From: Isoetes taiwanensis
Lineage: Eukaryota > Streptophyta > Lycopodiopsida > Isoetales > Isoetaceae
Length of the DNA stretch: 64,000 nucleotides
NCBI GenBank assembly: GCA_021234155.1
Contig: JAJEKV010000689.1
Coordinates: 51,659 to 115,658 of the forward strand
Direction: 5' to 3'
This document shows positions 31,664 through 44,323 of the stretch, in pieces; within the stretch, counting starts at the first letter, position 1; every line of letters starts with the position of its first letter. A program made the translations under genes and the position numbers. The notes below the pieces were generated by a model that worked only from the letters and a program-made list of their open reading frames with translations, was not told the origin of the DNA and did not search any database.

Positions 31664-33472
31664 TCCATGCATCTCTATTTCTTAATTCATGTCTCCATCC
31701 TTCTATAAAGTATCTCGACCCATCTACAATGGTGTAGATTAAGGAATAAGGGTTGAATATGCCTAGCCAATAGCTCTCGTTGCTCGGAGTCACCCTCGTG
31801 TGAATATGCACCCAAACAAAAGGGGTTTTAAGGGGGGATTTAATTTTAAACATGTTGAATGTAATGGTTTGTGTTAATTAATGTTAATAGTAGTTATATT
31901 GGTTGTTGGTTGTTATTGGTTTGTTGAATATCAAGATCCATAATATAACCTTTGATATTTGAGTAGATCGTATGTTACCCTATGTTCCTTCTTTATATAC
32001 ACTTTGGGAAACCCTAGGACTGATATCCATATAATATATGCCATAATTTTCATAACCCATTTGCCGTGGACCACTCTCCCCTGCTTGCTCCATATCAACA
32101 CTCCCCTTTGCTGATGTGGAATTTTGTAACTCGTTACAGCCACATGCAAATGGCTTTTTTACGTTTTTTTTCTTTTTTTTTTGAGATCATCAATATATAT
32201 TGAAAGGAAAGATAGGGCGAATCTCGTGGCATCCCCACCATCAAGATTGGTTTGAAGCTACCATACCAATCGGCGAGGGCTAACCAGATATTACCGTAAC
32301 TTTCCTAGATAAGGCGTGCCTTTCGACATCATCAAAGAAAATGTCAATCGTGATATGATATTAAGACCCATATCTCCGATGGTGCTTCAACATGTGGATA
32401 TTCTAATCTATGCAAGGTCTCGACATCCATATGAAGCAAAATATAGCAAGCTCTCTACATTCGTATGAAGTAAACATTGCGCTTCATATTGTGCTAATGG
32501 CATGTGCGAGATCAATAATATCACTTGTATTATAGATCAAAAGGATTTATCAAAATAGATCTGACTTACACTAGCTACACTGCCTGTCACCGAAGTGTTG
32601 CACCAACCAAGTACAAGACTTTATATTGTTTGTGTGGACCAGATTGAGTCACTATATTGATCAAGAAATGCTATTTAGCTTCATATATGTTGATTTGATT
32701 ATTTGTAACTGCTTTTAGTTTCTAATTTTCTAATTTTTTTGCAAGGTTTGTGTAGTCCACTTTTTCCTGCCAGCTTCATTTGGAGATTGTGTTTTAAATA
32801 AGTAGGTAAGAAGATAGTCTGGCAGATTGCTGAGCTCCTTGGGCACTTTGAATCGAGTAGGCACTCAAGTTTCTATCAATATGCAGGTTATGCAAGCTTT
32901 TCAAAGCGGGTTATTTTGTTGCCTGAACATTAGGAAGTTTCTCGGACATTGTTGTTGTGTAATGTAAAACCTTTTTGCTGCATGACTCGGTCTTACGTAT
33001 CTCTTCAGATCCATCTTCCACAAAGCGGGTAAGATCCTTATTCAGTTTTATAATGAGACCTATAGCAATGATCAGAATCCTTTATCAGAAAGATCGATGC
33101 ATCTTAAGGTTTGTATATGATGCTTTCTGCAGAAGTTTTTGCAGATGAACATCCACGAAGGTTTGCTTTCGGATGATCCAATCTTTTTTTGAAGCCCACA
33201 TAAATATATGTCTTACATTACGCCAACGACGGGCACACGCTTATACGATGAGACAATCAAGACCTCCAATTATGTGCGTCAATGTTACAACGTTTACAAA
33301 AGCCCGCACCCTACATACGCTTAGCAATGATAGGGTGGCAATCTGTGACGTTCCAGCATAATATACCGTCCGAATACACATATTATAAGCTCTATGCAAT
33401 TAATTTGAGAGATATGATATGTTTTTGCAAGTGCAAAACTTAGCTCATACAGTTTAAATAGGAATTAAATAG

Positions 33473-34104
33473 ATCCGGCAGAAGAGATGGCACCGTTTCA
33501 TCTGATGTTGTTGCCAACGCCAACCTCTCCCCTCCCACTTCCAATCTGACGTGGCTCACCTAAATCTTTGATTCCAAAGGCCTCTCCCAAGAGGAAATGG
33601 TTATCCTATCTGGTAAAGTTTTTGAGTAGACTGCTTACCTTAGGTGGTTAGTTATGGGTTTAAGTTAGACTAACCGAGCTGGTATTTGCATTGCAGGTGG
33701 TCATTGCATTGGCTTCTCACATATGCAGCTCCTTCATCACCAGGCTTTACAACTTTAGCACCGCTTTCAATACAGACCCCTCACTCAATTCCCACCTCGC
33801 AAAAAAACTTAAAAAGTCTTGCCCCCAAAACATCGACACCTCCACATTGGTCGACATGGATGAATCTTCCATCAAGTTTGATAACAAGTATTATATTGGA
33901 TTGACCCACAACAAAGGTCTCTTCGCATCTGATGCAACTCTTCTCACAGACTCCTCCACTGCCAACTTGGTTCAACAAAACACTAACAAGAAGGTGTTCT
34001 TCAAAAACTTTGCAAATGCCATGACAAAGATGAGTGAGATCGATGTGAAGACTGGCCAAGATGGCCAAATTTGCAAGAATTGCCGCGTCATCAATAGCAC
34101 TTGA
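33473..34104 (+). pseudogene. Class III peroxidase, last two exons (copy 2)
   Basis: Exons are about 33473-33612 and 33697-34104 with the same intron as copy 1. The final exon carries one extra base near 33722 (CATATGCAG against CATTGCAG), which would shift the frame just after the heme-His motif; the rest, from SSFITRLYNF to CRVINST, is open. The upstream half of the gene is missing; module X lies there instead. Differences from copy 1 are few. Confidence 0.85.
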
Positions 34105-35971
34105 CATATTCATTCATGGTCATTCATTCATTAGCAAATTGTATATAGATGCTACTAATAAACATGTGCGCGGCTTGTCGTGCATAAGTAGAAGCGTGTG
34201 TCTATATGGGCCATCGATACAAGACTGGTCAAATGGAGTTGGGACCCTTTATAGCTATTATAGGATTCATGCAAAAGCATGTACTTGTAAACATGTGCCT
34301 GGCATTGTCGCGGATAAATAAATGTATGTTCTATATGGGCCTTTCGTGTAAGAATGATCCTATGGAGTTGGCACCCTATGGATTGCATTCAGTGTAAAAC
34401 TATGTTTCCATAATGGGACTAAACTTAAAAAATGGAAATATTGACAAAGTAAGTGAGCCCATCATTCCTATGAGAGCCAATCAAACCAACTTGAGTTTCC
34501 TCTGGTCAAGTTAGGTGCATATTAACACCCTAAGAGTGATCCTATAGAGGTCGTAACCTATGGATCTTAGAGGCAGGTTATCATATGGACCTTCAATTTA
34601 AGACTAGTCGTAAGGAAGTTGATATAGACTAATCGTAAGGAAGTTGATATCCTATGAATGCCATAGGAGTATAGGTTTTATAAGCTTAGTAATATCAGAT
34701 GACCAAATAACACACATCATAAACAATTCCACATCAATAATGATTGCCCCGATGTGTGACTTGTAGATACAATTCTGCTATAATTGACCCTAAAATTGTA
34801 GGCATATGTACATTATCATCCCTTCCCCCCCTTTGCCCATTTCCCTCCCTCCCTCTAGAGTCCCTCCTATTTCTGCCTCCCTCCCTCTCTCTCATAATTT
34901 GGACAATCATGTATTGCCCAATTTCCTTAGGGGCTATAGAAAGGCTTACATCTACATTAGTCCATTTTGGAATGTGAGGCATGAGAGTTGAAATGCTCTC
35001 TACCATTTTCATCAAAGGTAAAGGTCCACCTTATTTATTATTGACGAAAATAATAGGTGGGCTTCTTATAAGATAAGGTCCATCTTTTAGAGTGACTTTT
35101 CAAATAAAGGTTGGCCCCCCATAATGCATAGTTCCTCCCATTTTAAATATCTATGCATCTCTATTTCTTAAGTCATGTCTCCATCCTTCTATAAAGTATC
35201 TCGACCCATCTACAACGGTGTAGATTAAGGAATAAGGGTTGAATATGCCTAGCCAACAGCTCTCGTTGCCCGGAGTCACCCCCCGTGTGAATATGCACCC
35301 AAACAAAAGGGGGTTTAAAGAGGAATTTAATTTTAAACATGTTGAATGTAATGGTTTGTGTTAATTAATGTTAATAGTAGTTATATTGGTTGTTATAGTA
35401 GTTATATTAGTTGTTATTGGTTTGTTGAATATCAAGATCCATAATATATGTTACCCTATGCCCCTTCTTTATATACACTTTGGGAAACCCTAGGACTGAT
35501 ATCCATATAATATATGCCATAATTTCCATAACCCATTTGCCGTGGACCACTCTCCCGTGCTTGCTCCATATCAACACTCTCCTTTGCTGATGTGGAATTT
35601 TTTAACTCGTTACAGCCACGCCAACGTGGCTTTTTTCTGTTTTTTTTTTTTTTAGCACGCCAGCCTAACCAAGCGTGCAACCCTCCTTATAATTTTAGGC
35701 TATCCACGTAGCAACTACATGTCACCAGAACCTGATGTGGCAATAGCTATCACCATTAGATCTTCATTTTGCAAGATCTAGGGCTATGAAAATTAGAAAA
35801 GGGCTAAAAATATAAATGGGTGCCGATTCCTGTGCCGCTTCTCTTCCCCCTCTTAACTTTCTCCCTCGGTCCATCCCTTTCCCTCTAGTTTTTTTTCCCT
35901 TCTCTATGTGCGGGAGTGGGCTTCTGCTTTCGGTTCTTGTTTTGCTTTACATTTATGTTTCTGGCATGCAG

Positions 35972-36201
35972 ATATGATGAGCCTATCGGATCTGTCTCTT
36001 CGGCATTAGAATGGATCTATGCAAGAGGTTATTTTGTTTCCTTCGTTTTTTTCTCTAACACTTTCTATTACAGGGTACAACATCATTAAAGACATCTTCG
36101 GCAATATTTGGTTCTCTGTTGAAGGCAAAATGTTTAGCTTTCATACTACCAGAATCATCCTTGATAGTTCCGGCATGCCTCTTCTCACGCCTCGAGCCAA
36201 G
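35972..36201 (+). pseudogene. LURP-one-related (LOR) protein fragment
   Basis: Two short exons (35972-36027 and 36074-36201, GT-AG intron between) join in frame. The second encodes KDIFGNIWFSVEGKMFSFH and then a RIILDSSGMPLLTP segment. D-x-x-GN-x-x-F-x-V-x-G...F and L-D-x-x-G-x-P-L-L-T are hallmarks of the LOR/DUF567 family (tubby-like beta barrel, linked to pathogen response in Arabidopsis). Promoter-like sequence with AAATATAAA lies at 35806-35815. The rest of the domain (the WxVFRG block) is not found downstream; an IPK1-like piece follows instead. Likely a captured fragment. Confidence 0.55.
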
Positions 36202-36815
36202 GTATTCATATTTAGTTATTTTCCCCTTGTTGTTTTTCCTTTTACCCTAATTTAAGTCGATTTGTCTATATCTTTGGAAGCATTTATTCTGTGATATGCA
36301 TGCCATTGTATCTAAATTCGTGTTCTTTTAAATCATCTTTGCCCTCCGAAACAAGTTCGATGCTCTTTTTGCGCGTCGTTGCCCTAATCTTTTAAGCAAA
36401 AGTTCTTGAATTAATCTTTTAAGAGAGATCTTGAATCTTATTGCATATTTAGCCCTGAGAATCTTACATGCGCCTCGTCGAGGGGTTTGCTTCCTTTTTC
36501 TTAGATGGACGGATGCCTATTTTTGGCTTTTTTCTTTTTGGATTCTGACCAATTTTTCTATAGAGGGATGTCTATTTCTCCTTTTCCCTTTTTCTTCAAG
36601 TCTTGATGCGGCCTAAGTTTAATTTTTTATAGCATTTTCGCTGGCAATAAAAGGTGTTCTTAACTAAGCCTCTGCGCCATTGTGAAAGAGAGAAGCCGGC
36701 TATCCTTGAAGGTAAGATCTTGCTTTCTATACTTTGGCAGCAATTGAGGTACACATGCATTTATATTAATTACCATTAAGTTTTAATCTTTCATGTGCCT
36801 CGGTCTTACTTTCAG

Positions 36816-37125
36816 ATGAACAGAAAAGGCTGCTGCATGATTTTCTCTTGTCTGCCACCATAAAAGATTGCAGCTTGATGATGTCATTGCAAGCTTCCCA
36901 TTCTTCAGAGCATGGGGAAAAGTACGTCTGCTGTCCAATTACTGGTGCGTGATAAAATATTTCATTTATGTGCTAAGCATCATCACTTTATGGTCTTTAA
37001 CCTTGTGATCCCAGGTGTCCGTATTTGATCTAGATCTAAACCTTATACATAAAATGCAATATTATTTGAAACTTGATCAAGAGATTACAGAGTTGTCCAT
37101 GAAGGCTCATTCTAAAGCTTTATAA
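36816..37125 (+). pseudogene. Inositol-pentakisphosphate 2-kinase (IPK1) C-terminal fragment
   Basis: Exon 36816 to about 36925 encodes LLHDFLLSATIKDCSLMMSL, matching the conserved A-T-A-K-D-C-S-x-M-I motif of IPK1. After a short intron, exon 37015-37125 encodes VSVFDLDLNLIHKMQYYLKL plus DQEI, matching the D-L-D-x-K-P...Y...D-x-x-I end of that kinase. IPK1 makes phytate by adding the 2-phosphate to inositol pentakisphosphate. Only the last part is present, so it has no activity. The donor site of the small intron is uncertain (GTCTGC keeps the frame). Confidence 0.6.
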
Positions 37126-40078
37126 CAAGTTCCATGGTGCAATGTGTGCGGCTATCGCAGCAAGAGCATGACAGACACAATGCTCATTTACCATAATTCT
37201 GTTCGCCTAAAAGCTGAGATTGAATGCTCCTGTGATCATTTTAGAAATTGGAAGAATCCATCCCCCCTTTGCCTGTCAGGAGTTGAAAACAAATGCAGAG
37301 GCACTGTACTGCTACAGGCAAAGAATTCACGTGGGGAGTTTACTTAAATATGTTCCCCCTCTAGTTCCTGTTTGAGTCTACAGATAATGCAGCGTTATCT
37401 AGCAATTAAAACAATAGTACGATGTGGATTATGCACCATGTTAAGCATGATATCATATAGATTATGCAGCTTTATCTCACAATTTGAAACATGCAGTCAA
37501 CATTGTTTGCTTAAGACCCTCTTGAGTTTAGGATCTAAGCATAACTTGAAAGGTAAAATTTAGTCTAAGAAATCCATCTTACGTATAGCCTAAGTGAGTT
37601 TTTGGAGGCAAAACTTAAAATTCCAGAAGAAATGGATAACTGCCTTCTGCTTTGGGATATTGAATGAGAGCTTAGAATGAATTTTTTTGGCTAGCTAGCC
37701 TCGCAGACCAAGATGCTTTCAGATAATGACCCACATGGCTGACAGTGCAGGTTTAAAAATAATATTTTGAATCTGCAAGTGGGGGAGGGAATGCAAGTCC
37801 ACAGAACTGTAAACATGACTATTCTCTATGCATACAAAACCTATATATGAAGTACATTGGCCTTTTCTGCAGGTGCTATCACAGGGACAGAAACATCACC
37901 ACATAGTTACAGACTAGAGAGTAGAAAGGTGGAGTTTTTTTGGACAAAGCGTGTGAGTGAGCAACTCCATCGGAACTAAACATTCAAGTATCATCATCCT
38001 TAAACCAGATCAAGTAGCCCGACGGATACTACAGGTGGAATATGTCCAAACAGATGTATCTTGATCATTTACCCCCCACATGCTCTGCAACTACCATAGT
38101 AAAAGGACTGCTACAAGCAGGCTGCAGACCTTGTCCATAGCCATGGCTAGCCTTTCTTCCTACATCAATCAGCTCCTGTCGAATGTTCTTTTTGCCAATA
38201 TCTTTGTTAGCATCTTCTTCGCACCCAAGGAAAACTGAAGAAGAAGCGCTAACTACAACAACCCAAGCAAATCTCAAGGTATATGAGATAGGCTAGGCCT
38301 CACTCTACTGGCATCATAAATCACCAACATAATCATTCTTACACAAGTCTTTTGAGATTATAGAAATAGAGATAACAAATAGGAGAATCACATAATCATA
38401 ATCAAAATATCATACTTCAACATAATAATATTCAACTGATCAAGAAACATACTCACACTTCAAGAACTTTGCCCAGATGTCATCTTCCAAATTTGGGCCT
38501 CCCTTCTACACGAATTTTGGCTATCTTATAGAAAACTGCACTTGATCCTAGCCACTAGATCTAGGCAAATCACAACCTTAGATCCAAATTCTAACTACCA
38601 TAAGTTCACTAGATTTTGCCACCTCAACTTCAAATCTAGGTCATCCAAACTTCTTTGCAACTACCATGCTTCCCCAGATTCATGACACATCATCAAATTA
38701 TCAACCATTGAAAATATTTCTTAAGGACTTTAATACTCCTTCAAGTCCATAGGTTCCACTTCAGTACATCATAAATGCTTCCTCCACAATATTTGCACAT
38801 TTTTTACATTTTCTCCACATTACACCCATATAATTCTTCATTTATGCATACATTTCACCAATTTAGGCACATCATGAAAAAATAGTCAAGAAAAAACGCA
38901 CAACAATCTTCAATTCCATTATTGGGTTTAGGGGTTTTCTAAGATTCGATAAATCTATTTTCTAACAACATTGTTATTCTACATGAAACATTGATTTTGT
39001 TTTTGTTTCAAGTAAATTACTGTTTATGATTTTGTCCTTTGTCTAGATGCAAGTGTATTTTATTGTGATGCAAAGACCATGTGTTACTTGTCTCAATCAT
39101 TTATGGCAACCAGCCAAATGTGGGCACTATCTTAATATCATCACTCCAATGTATTCATAGGTTCTTAAATAGGTGTTAACACTTTCTTTTGATGATATAT
39201 CACATTTCCAGCTTTAATGTTAAACTCGATCGAATTGGATTTAGCTTGTTCCTATGCATGTCTAGTATCGTCGATGCCCAGTTACACTCCTACCTTCTGA
39301 AGTTGATGACATCCGCCGCTTGTATCTTGATGCTTAACCGACAAGTCATTGGACTTCCAGAAGAAACTCATCATAAGAGTAGGTGCATCATAAGAGTAGG
39401 TGCAGGATAAATTATTGGTAATTGTGCTTTGCGGTATATGCAGTTCATAGCAATAAGGGCATAACTTCAATAAGAGAGCATTTCATCCTACGTACGATCT
39501 TAAGACCAATGACTGGGGGAGACTGCTTGGTTCTATGAGACCAATTATTACATGAGATCATGTAGATCATGTACAGGGCACATTAGAGATGTGCATACAA
39601 AAATAAATCCAAACTCTAAAACTGAAGAAAATTTTGTCTTTTTTAGCTGTTGATGCAAATGCAAAGAATGAAGCGTTGGTCTTGTTCTCATTCTAAGTTG
39701 ACTGTTGAGATTTTGATGTATGTGGCTGCCCAATTACATTGGACAGAACAAAACATTATTTAAAGGTTTTTTTGGATTAAGTTAATTTTCTTTATATATG
39801 CAGGAACAGAAAAAAAATACGTTCCTTATGTTCCTAATTTTCTGAATAAAAAAATGGTGCCTAACAATTTTGGGCAACCATTAGCAATAAGGCTTGTATG
39901 TGCACCGTAAATAAGTTTAGCTAAGATCTTAGGTTAAACAGACCACAACAAGCAGGGTGTTTCGAAGCACAGAGCGACTGACTCTGTTGATTTAACCACA
40001 ACAAGTACAATTCAATTTATACTACTTTGCACTAATTTCTATGCCTTTATTTTCTATGGCCTCTGGCGTGCCTTTTTG
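37126..40078 (+). other. Noncoding part of the gene-fragment insertion
   Basis: Mostly AT-rich. A 67-residue frame at 37144-37347 and a 73-residue frame at 39189-39410 are not recognisable. No other gene seen. Confidence 0.4.
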
Positions 40079-40108
40079 CTAGTTTTTTTTTTTTTTTTTT
40101 TGAGATCA

Positions 40109-42713
40109 TCTATATATCTATATATAGTAATAATAAAAGCAAAATGTAGTGTGTGCATAGCATCTCGGCCGTCAATTTCTTTTACCACAACTTTCATTTT
40201 GGGCCATCCGATTGTGTTGTAACACCGAAAGGTAGGGCGCCCCATCCATAACCGCTTACTGAAAGGCATTTTTCGTCATACTTTTTGAAAGGCATTTTCA
40301 TCTTGGTTTTGTGTTGATCGATTAGCAAATTTAGAAGATAGAGCTATGGTGGAAAGTATTTATTGCATCCACGGCATCTTTGGAACTGCCGGTTTCATAT
40401 CTTTTAGTTCATGAGTTGGAGGCTGGTTCTTCACTACTATAAACCCAAATCCACGGGAGTTTCGGTTAAGTTTTTGTTTATATCTAAGCGCATTAATGCT
40501 TTTAGTTCATTTACTTTGGCCGATGTTGTTGTTGCATTCAATAACTTATAGATCTCATTTGATATGATATGCTTAGCCTGGAATATCATGTATTGCATTT
40601 GGACAATTGCCATTTAAGAATTGGTGTGAGTGAAGGGTGGTTAACAAATGCATGGTCAAAGAGATGGTAGTTCTTCTCGAACCCTATCGAGGAATGGATA
40701 TCTTAAAGTCTTGCTTGTTTACTTATAATGCATTGCAAACCAACCTTCTACATGGCCTATTTTTTAAGTCTTGTACCTTCAAGTTTACCTTCGGTTGTTT
40801 ATAGAAGACTTACATCTAAGATGCCCATGACATTTGTCGTTTCATATAAGTGCGATATCTTATTGGGCGAATAAGCGGATGTTAGTATTTAAATAAACAT
40901 GCAATAAACTTGGAGTAGTATTATTGCTTGCCTACGGATTGTGTAGGAGTATTGCTTGCTTCTTGATTGTCGCGAGAAGATCAAAGCTGCTACGCGCACT
41001 TTCGTTTAAACTCCAAGATGTTAATGGCCCTTCAAAGCCTTAGATATCCAAATATTCTAATTAGTCAAGTGCTTCTTGATATATTCTAGGAATCGTTAAT
41101 CACATTTTGCAGCTCGGATGGTAATCAAAGGGGTTTATACGGATGAAGCATGTGTCATCATAGGAAAAGAATATGTTGTTACAAATTCAAGTATAAAAGA
41201 TACATATTTTGATCTGTTTTTCCAATTGTGTTGTTTGTTTGCGATTGCAAAATTATTGGTTGGACCAATGTTTCTTCAAAGCAAGTCCTTGCTTCCCCGT
41301 TTGATGGATGATGTGTAAAGATTGAGTAAAATGCATGTGGCAACCATCATATTTCAAGTGGCCATGATAAAATATGTTTTGCTTATAATTTATGGCATGG
41401 AATCATGCTTGTGCATGCTACCTTCTAGGCCTAGGACAATTATGTAGAATCTTTATGCCCATTTAGTTGCCGGGCAATGCCGAGGAATCCATGTTTTAGT
41501 GGTGATCTTGCAATTGTAGGCTCATGTGCTTGTGATGAACGTTTTGTAATTGGTGAGCCCTTGCGGTGCAAGATATACTTTATTATTGAATATCAACATG
41601 CCGGGATGGAAACCGAAGCTGGCGGTGATAATGCGGACAAGATGCGGTTTAAATTTTCCGGTGTTATTCATGATGGATAATTGAAGCCATGTGATCGTAG
41701 TGTAAGTTTTTATGCCTTTGTTTATTGCTCCAACATTGCGATGGACTTCCATTACAAGTGGGTACATATGTATCACGAAGAGATGTTCACTTCGACTTTG
41801 TGTCTTTGCCAAAGCATGTATTTATCTTCATTTCGGATATTATTAGATTCCAACAAGTGTGAGACTTCGTATGCGAGTTGATGTTATGTTGTGTGAGCAA
41901 ATATAGCGAAGAAACAAAAATTTCTACGCGCGTTACTCTGAGGAATCTTACATCTTACAAGAGAAACATCTTACAAAGTGTGGATGGATTGAAGCACACA
42001 CGGTGAGATTTTCCTTACAGCGGCAAACGCAAATAATGGCAGCGTGTTGGTGGATGCCATGGTTCAAGTATTCTTACATGAACCAAAGACATAATAAATG
42101 TGAGGCATAATAAATGTTTCTTTGAGATCTACCAACAAATCATTGCTTCAAGCTAACATTTTATAATAACCATGCAGTTTTTAGCTCGAGAGAAGCATGG
42201 CATTGACAACAAATGCACTTGTAATCTAGAGGTTGATTACATAAGAAAATTGCAAATATATACAATTTTGCATACGAAGTTGTACTATCTATAAGTGATT
42301 TCACATTTCTTAAGCACTTGAATGAACCACACTCTTGATAGGACAATAATTATCTTGCTTATTTAGAAAAAGGCTATTGTAGATTTTGATTTCACTTTTA
42401 ACAATGGACATAAGTCTTTACAAGTGAAATGATTCATTACCTTACTATCTGTCTGAATTTGAGTTGTCTAAACTAAAGAATGCTCACATTTGTTGTAGAT
42501 AGATACTAAGGCTAATAGAACCTTTTATGGAGAATAAAGTTAACTAAGTTGTAACTTTAAGCTCAAATGAATTTATCATTTCAAAGGATAATTTCAAACT
42601 CCAATTTACAATGAACGACTATATATACCCAACTAGACATTCTCAACCATATCTTGATTAATTTTTGAATTTAATCCCAATAAAAGCCCAGCAACGTTGG
42701 GCACTTTTTCTAG
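40109..42713 (+). mobile_element. Nonautonomous Helitron (2.6 kb)
   Basis: It starts TCTATATATCTATATATAG after A (40108) and ends GCCCAGCAACGTTGGGC, seven bases, CTAG (42710-42713), before T. The 5-bp hairpin stem close to a CTAG end and insertion between A and T are diagnostic of Helitrons. The empty site exists in other copies of module D (GAGATCATCAATATATATTG), and here GAGATCA and TCAATATATATTG flank the element exactly, with no duplication, as Helitrons do. No Rep/helicase is present. Small ORFs at 41118-41318 and 41477-41680 may be captured fragments but I cannot identify them. Confidence 0.88.
42686..42702 (+). other. Helitron 3' terminal hairpin
   Basis: GCCCA-GCAACGT-TGGGC, a perfect 5-bp stem, seven bases before the terminal CTAG. 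Confidence 0.85.
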
Positions 42714-43701
42714 TCAATATATATTGAAACGAAAAGATAGGTGAATCTCGTGGCATCCCCACCATCAAGATTGGTTTGAAGCTACCATACCAATCGACGA
42801 GGCTAACGAGATATTAACAGAACTTTCCTAGATAAGGCGTGCAGCCTGACATCATCAAAGAAAATGTCAATCGTGATATGATATTAAAACCCATATCTCC
42901 GATGGTGCTTCAACATGTGGATATTCTAATCTATGCAAGGTCTCGACATCCGTATGAAGCAAAATATTGCAAGCTCTCTACATTCGTATGAAGTAAACAT
43001 TGCGCTTCATATTGTGCTAATGGCATGTGCAGATCAATAATATCACTTGTGTTATAGATCAAAGGATTTATCAAAATAGATCTGATTTACACTAGCTGCG
43101 CAATGTCGAAGTGTTGCACCAACCAAGTACAAGACTTCATATTGTGCGGAGAATATTTTAATGGACGGTTGAGTCACTATATTGATCAAGAAATGCTTTA
43201 TTTAGCTTCATATATGTTGATTTGATTATTTGTAGCTTGCTTTTGGTTTCTAATTTTCTAATTTTTTTTTGCAAGGTTTGTGTAGCCCACTTTTTTCTGC
43301 CCGACTTCATTATCCTTTATCAGAAAGATCGATGCATCTTAAGGTTTGTATATGGTGCTTTCTGCGAGAAGTTTTTGAAGAAGAACATCCGCGAAGGTTT
43401 GCTTTTCGGACGATCAATCTTTTTTTTGAAACCCACATAAATATATGCCTTACATTGTGTAGCGGCGGACTGCAGCTTATCGATGAGACAATCAAGGCCC
43501 TCAATTATGTGTCAATGTTACAACGTTTACAAAATCCGCACCCTACATATGCTAGCAGCTTATTTGGGGTGGTAATCTGTGGCGTTCTAGAATAATATCT
43601 TGTCAGAATCATATTATAAGCTCTATGCAATTAATTTGAGAGATATGATATGTTTTTGCAAGTGCAAAACTTAGCTCATACAATTTAAATAGAATTAAAT
43701 G

Positions 43702-44323
43702 ATCCGTGAGAAGAGATGGCGTTTCATCGATAATGTTGCCAATGCCAACCTCTCCCCTCCACTTCAATCGGCGTGGCTCACCCAAATCTTTGATTCAAAG
43801 GCCTCTCCCAAGAGGAAATGGTTATCCTATACGGTAAAGTTTTTTGAGTAGACTGCTTACCTTAGGTGGTTAGTTATGGGTTTAAGTTAGACTAGCTGGT
43901 ATTTACATTTGCAGTGGTCATTGCATTGGCTTCTCACATTTGCGTCATCCTTCATCACCGGAGGGCTTTACAACTTTAGCACCGCTTTCAATCTGAGACC
44001 CTCCCTCAATTCCACCTAAAAAAAAAACTTAAAAGTCTTGCCCCCAAAACATCGACACCTCCACATTGGTCGACATGGATGAATCTTCCATCAAGTTTGA
44101 TAACAAGTATTATATTGGATTGACCCACAACAAAGGTCTCTTAGCATCCGATGCAACTCTTCTCTGAGACTCCTCCACTTTGCCAACTTGGTTCAACAAA
44201 ACACTAACAAGAAGGTGTTCTTCAAAAACTTTGCAAATACCATGATAAAGATGAATGAGATCGATGTGAAACTGGCCAAGATGGCCAAATTTGCAAAATT
44301 GCAGCGTCATCAATAGCACTTGA
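43702..44323 (+). pseudogene. Class III peroxidase, last two exons (copy 3, most damaged)
   Basis: Exons about 43702-43833 and 43915-44323. Many short indels break both frames, for example CAG replaced by TGAG at GATCCGTGAGAAG, and CTGAGAC where others read ACAGAC. The terminal exon still shows DMDESSIKFDNKYYIGLTHN. The AT-rich parts are nearly identical to copies 1, 2 and 4. Confidence 0.8.

Larger units (their letters stand above)
17107..33333 (+). repeat. Tandem unit copy 1 (interrupted by element 2)
   Basis: The unit consists of module B (peroxidase exons and 3' flank), C (ending in ATATACACTTTGGG, then a poly-T run), D (starting GAGATCATCAATATATATTG) and X (about 170 bp). Removing element 2 and one TSD copy leaves about 4.36 kb, against about 4.37 kb for copy 3 after removing its insertion. 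D begins next to a poly-T run, as an antisense retroposon end would. Confidence 0.8.
35655..40082 (+). mobile_element. 4.43-kb insertion carrying host gene fragments
   Basis: In other unit copies, the poly-T end of module C runs directly into GAGATCATCAATATAT of module D. Here 4.43 kb intervenes, starting AGCACGCCAGCCTAAC and ending CTCTGGCGTGCCTTTTTG CTAG before T. The ends share an inverted CACGCCAG. The terminal CTAG|T recalls a Helitron, but the hairpin is weak and the left end lacks TC. Inside are spliced pieces resembling two unrelated host genes (LOR and IPK1), as expected of a gene-capturing Helitron or Pack-type element. It could also be a piece of host DNA moved in another way. Confidence 0.55.
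33334..43560 (+). repeat. Tandem unit copy 2 (interrupted twice)
   Basis: Modules B, C, D and X again. B lacks roughly 0.9-1.1 kb after 34995, where GTTGAAATG jumps to CTCTACCATTTTC. A 4.43-kb insertion separates C from D, and a Helitron sits in D. Without the insertions the copy is about 3.2 kb. Confidence 0.8.

Noticed and set aside
35655-40082. Calling the 4.4-kb insertion a standard Helitron
   Set aside because: The right end has CTAG|T, but the hairpin is weak and the left end lacks TC after A, so the class is left open.
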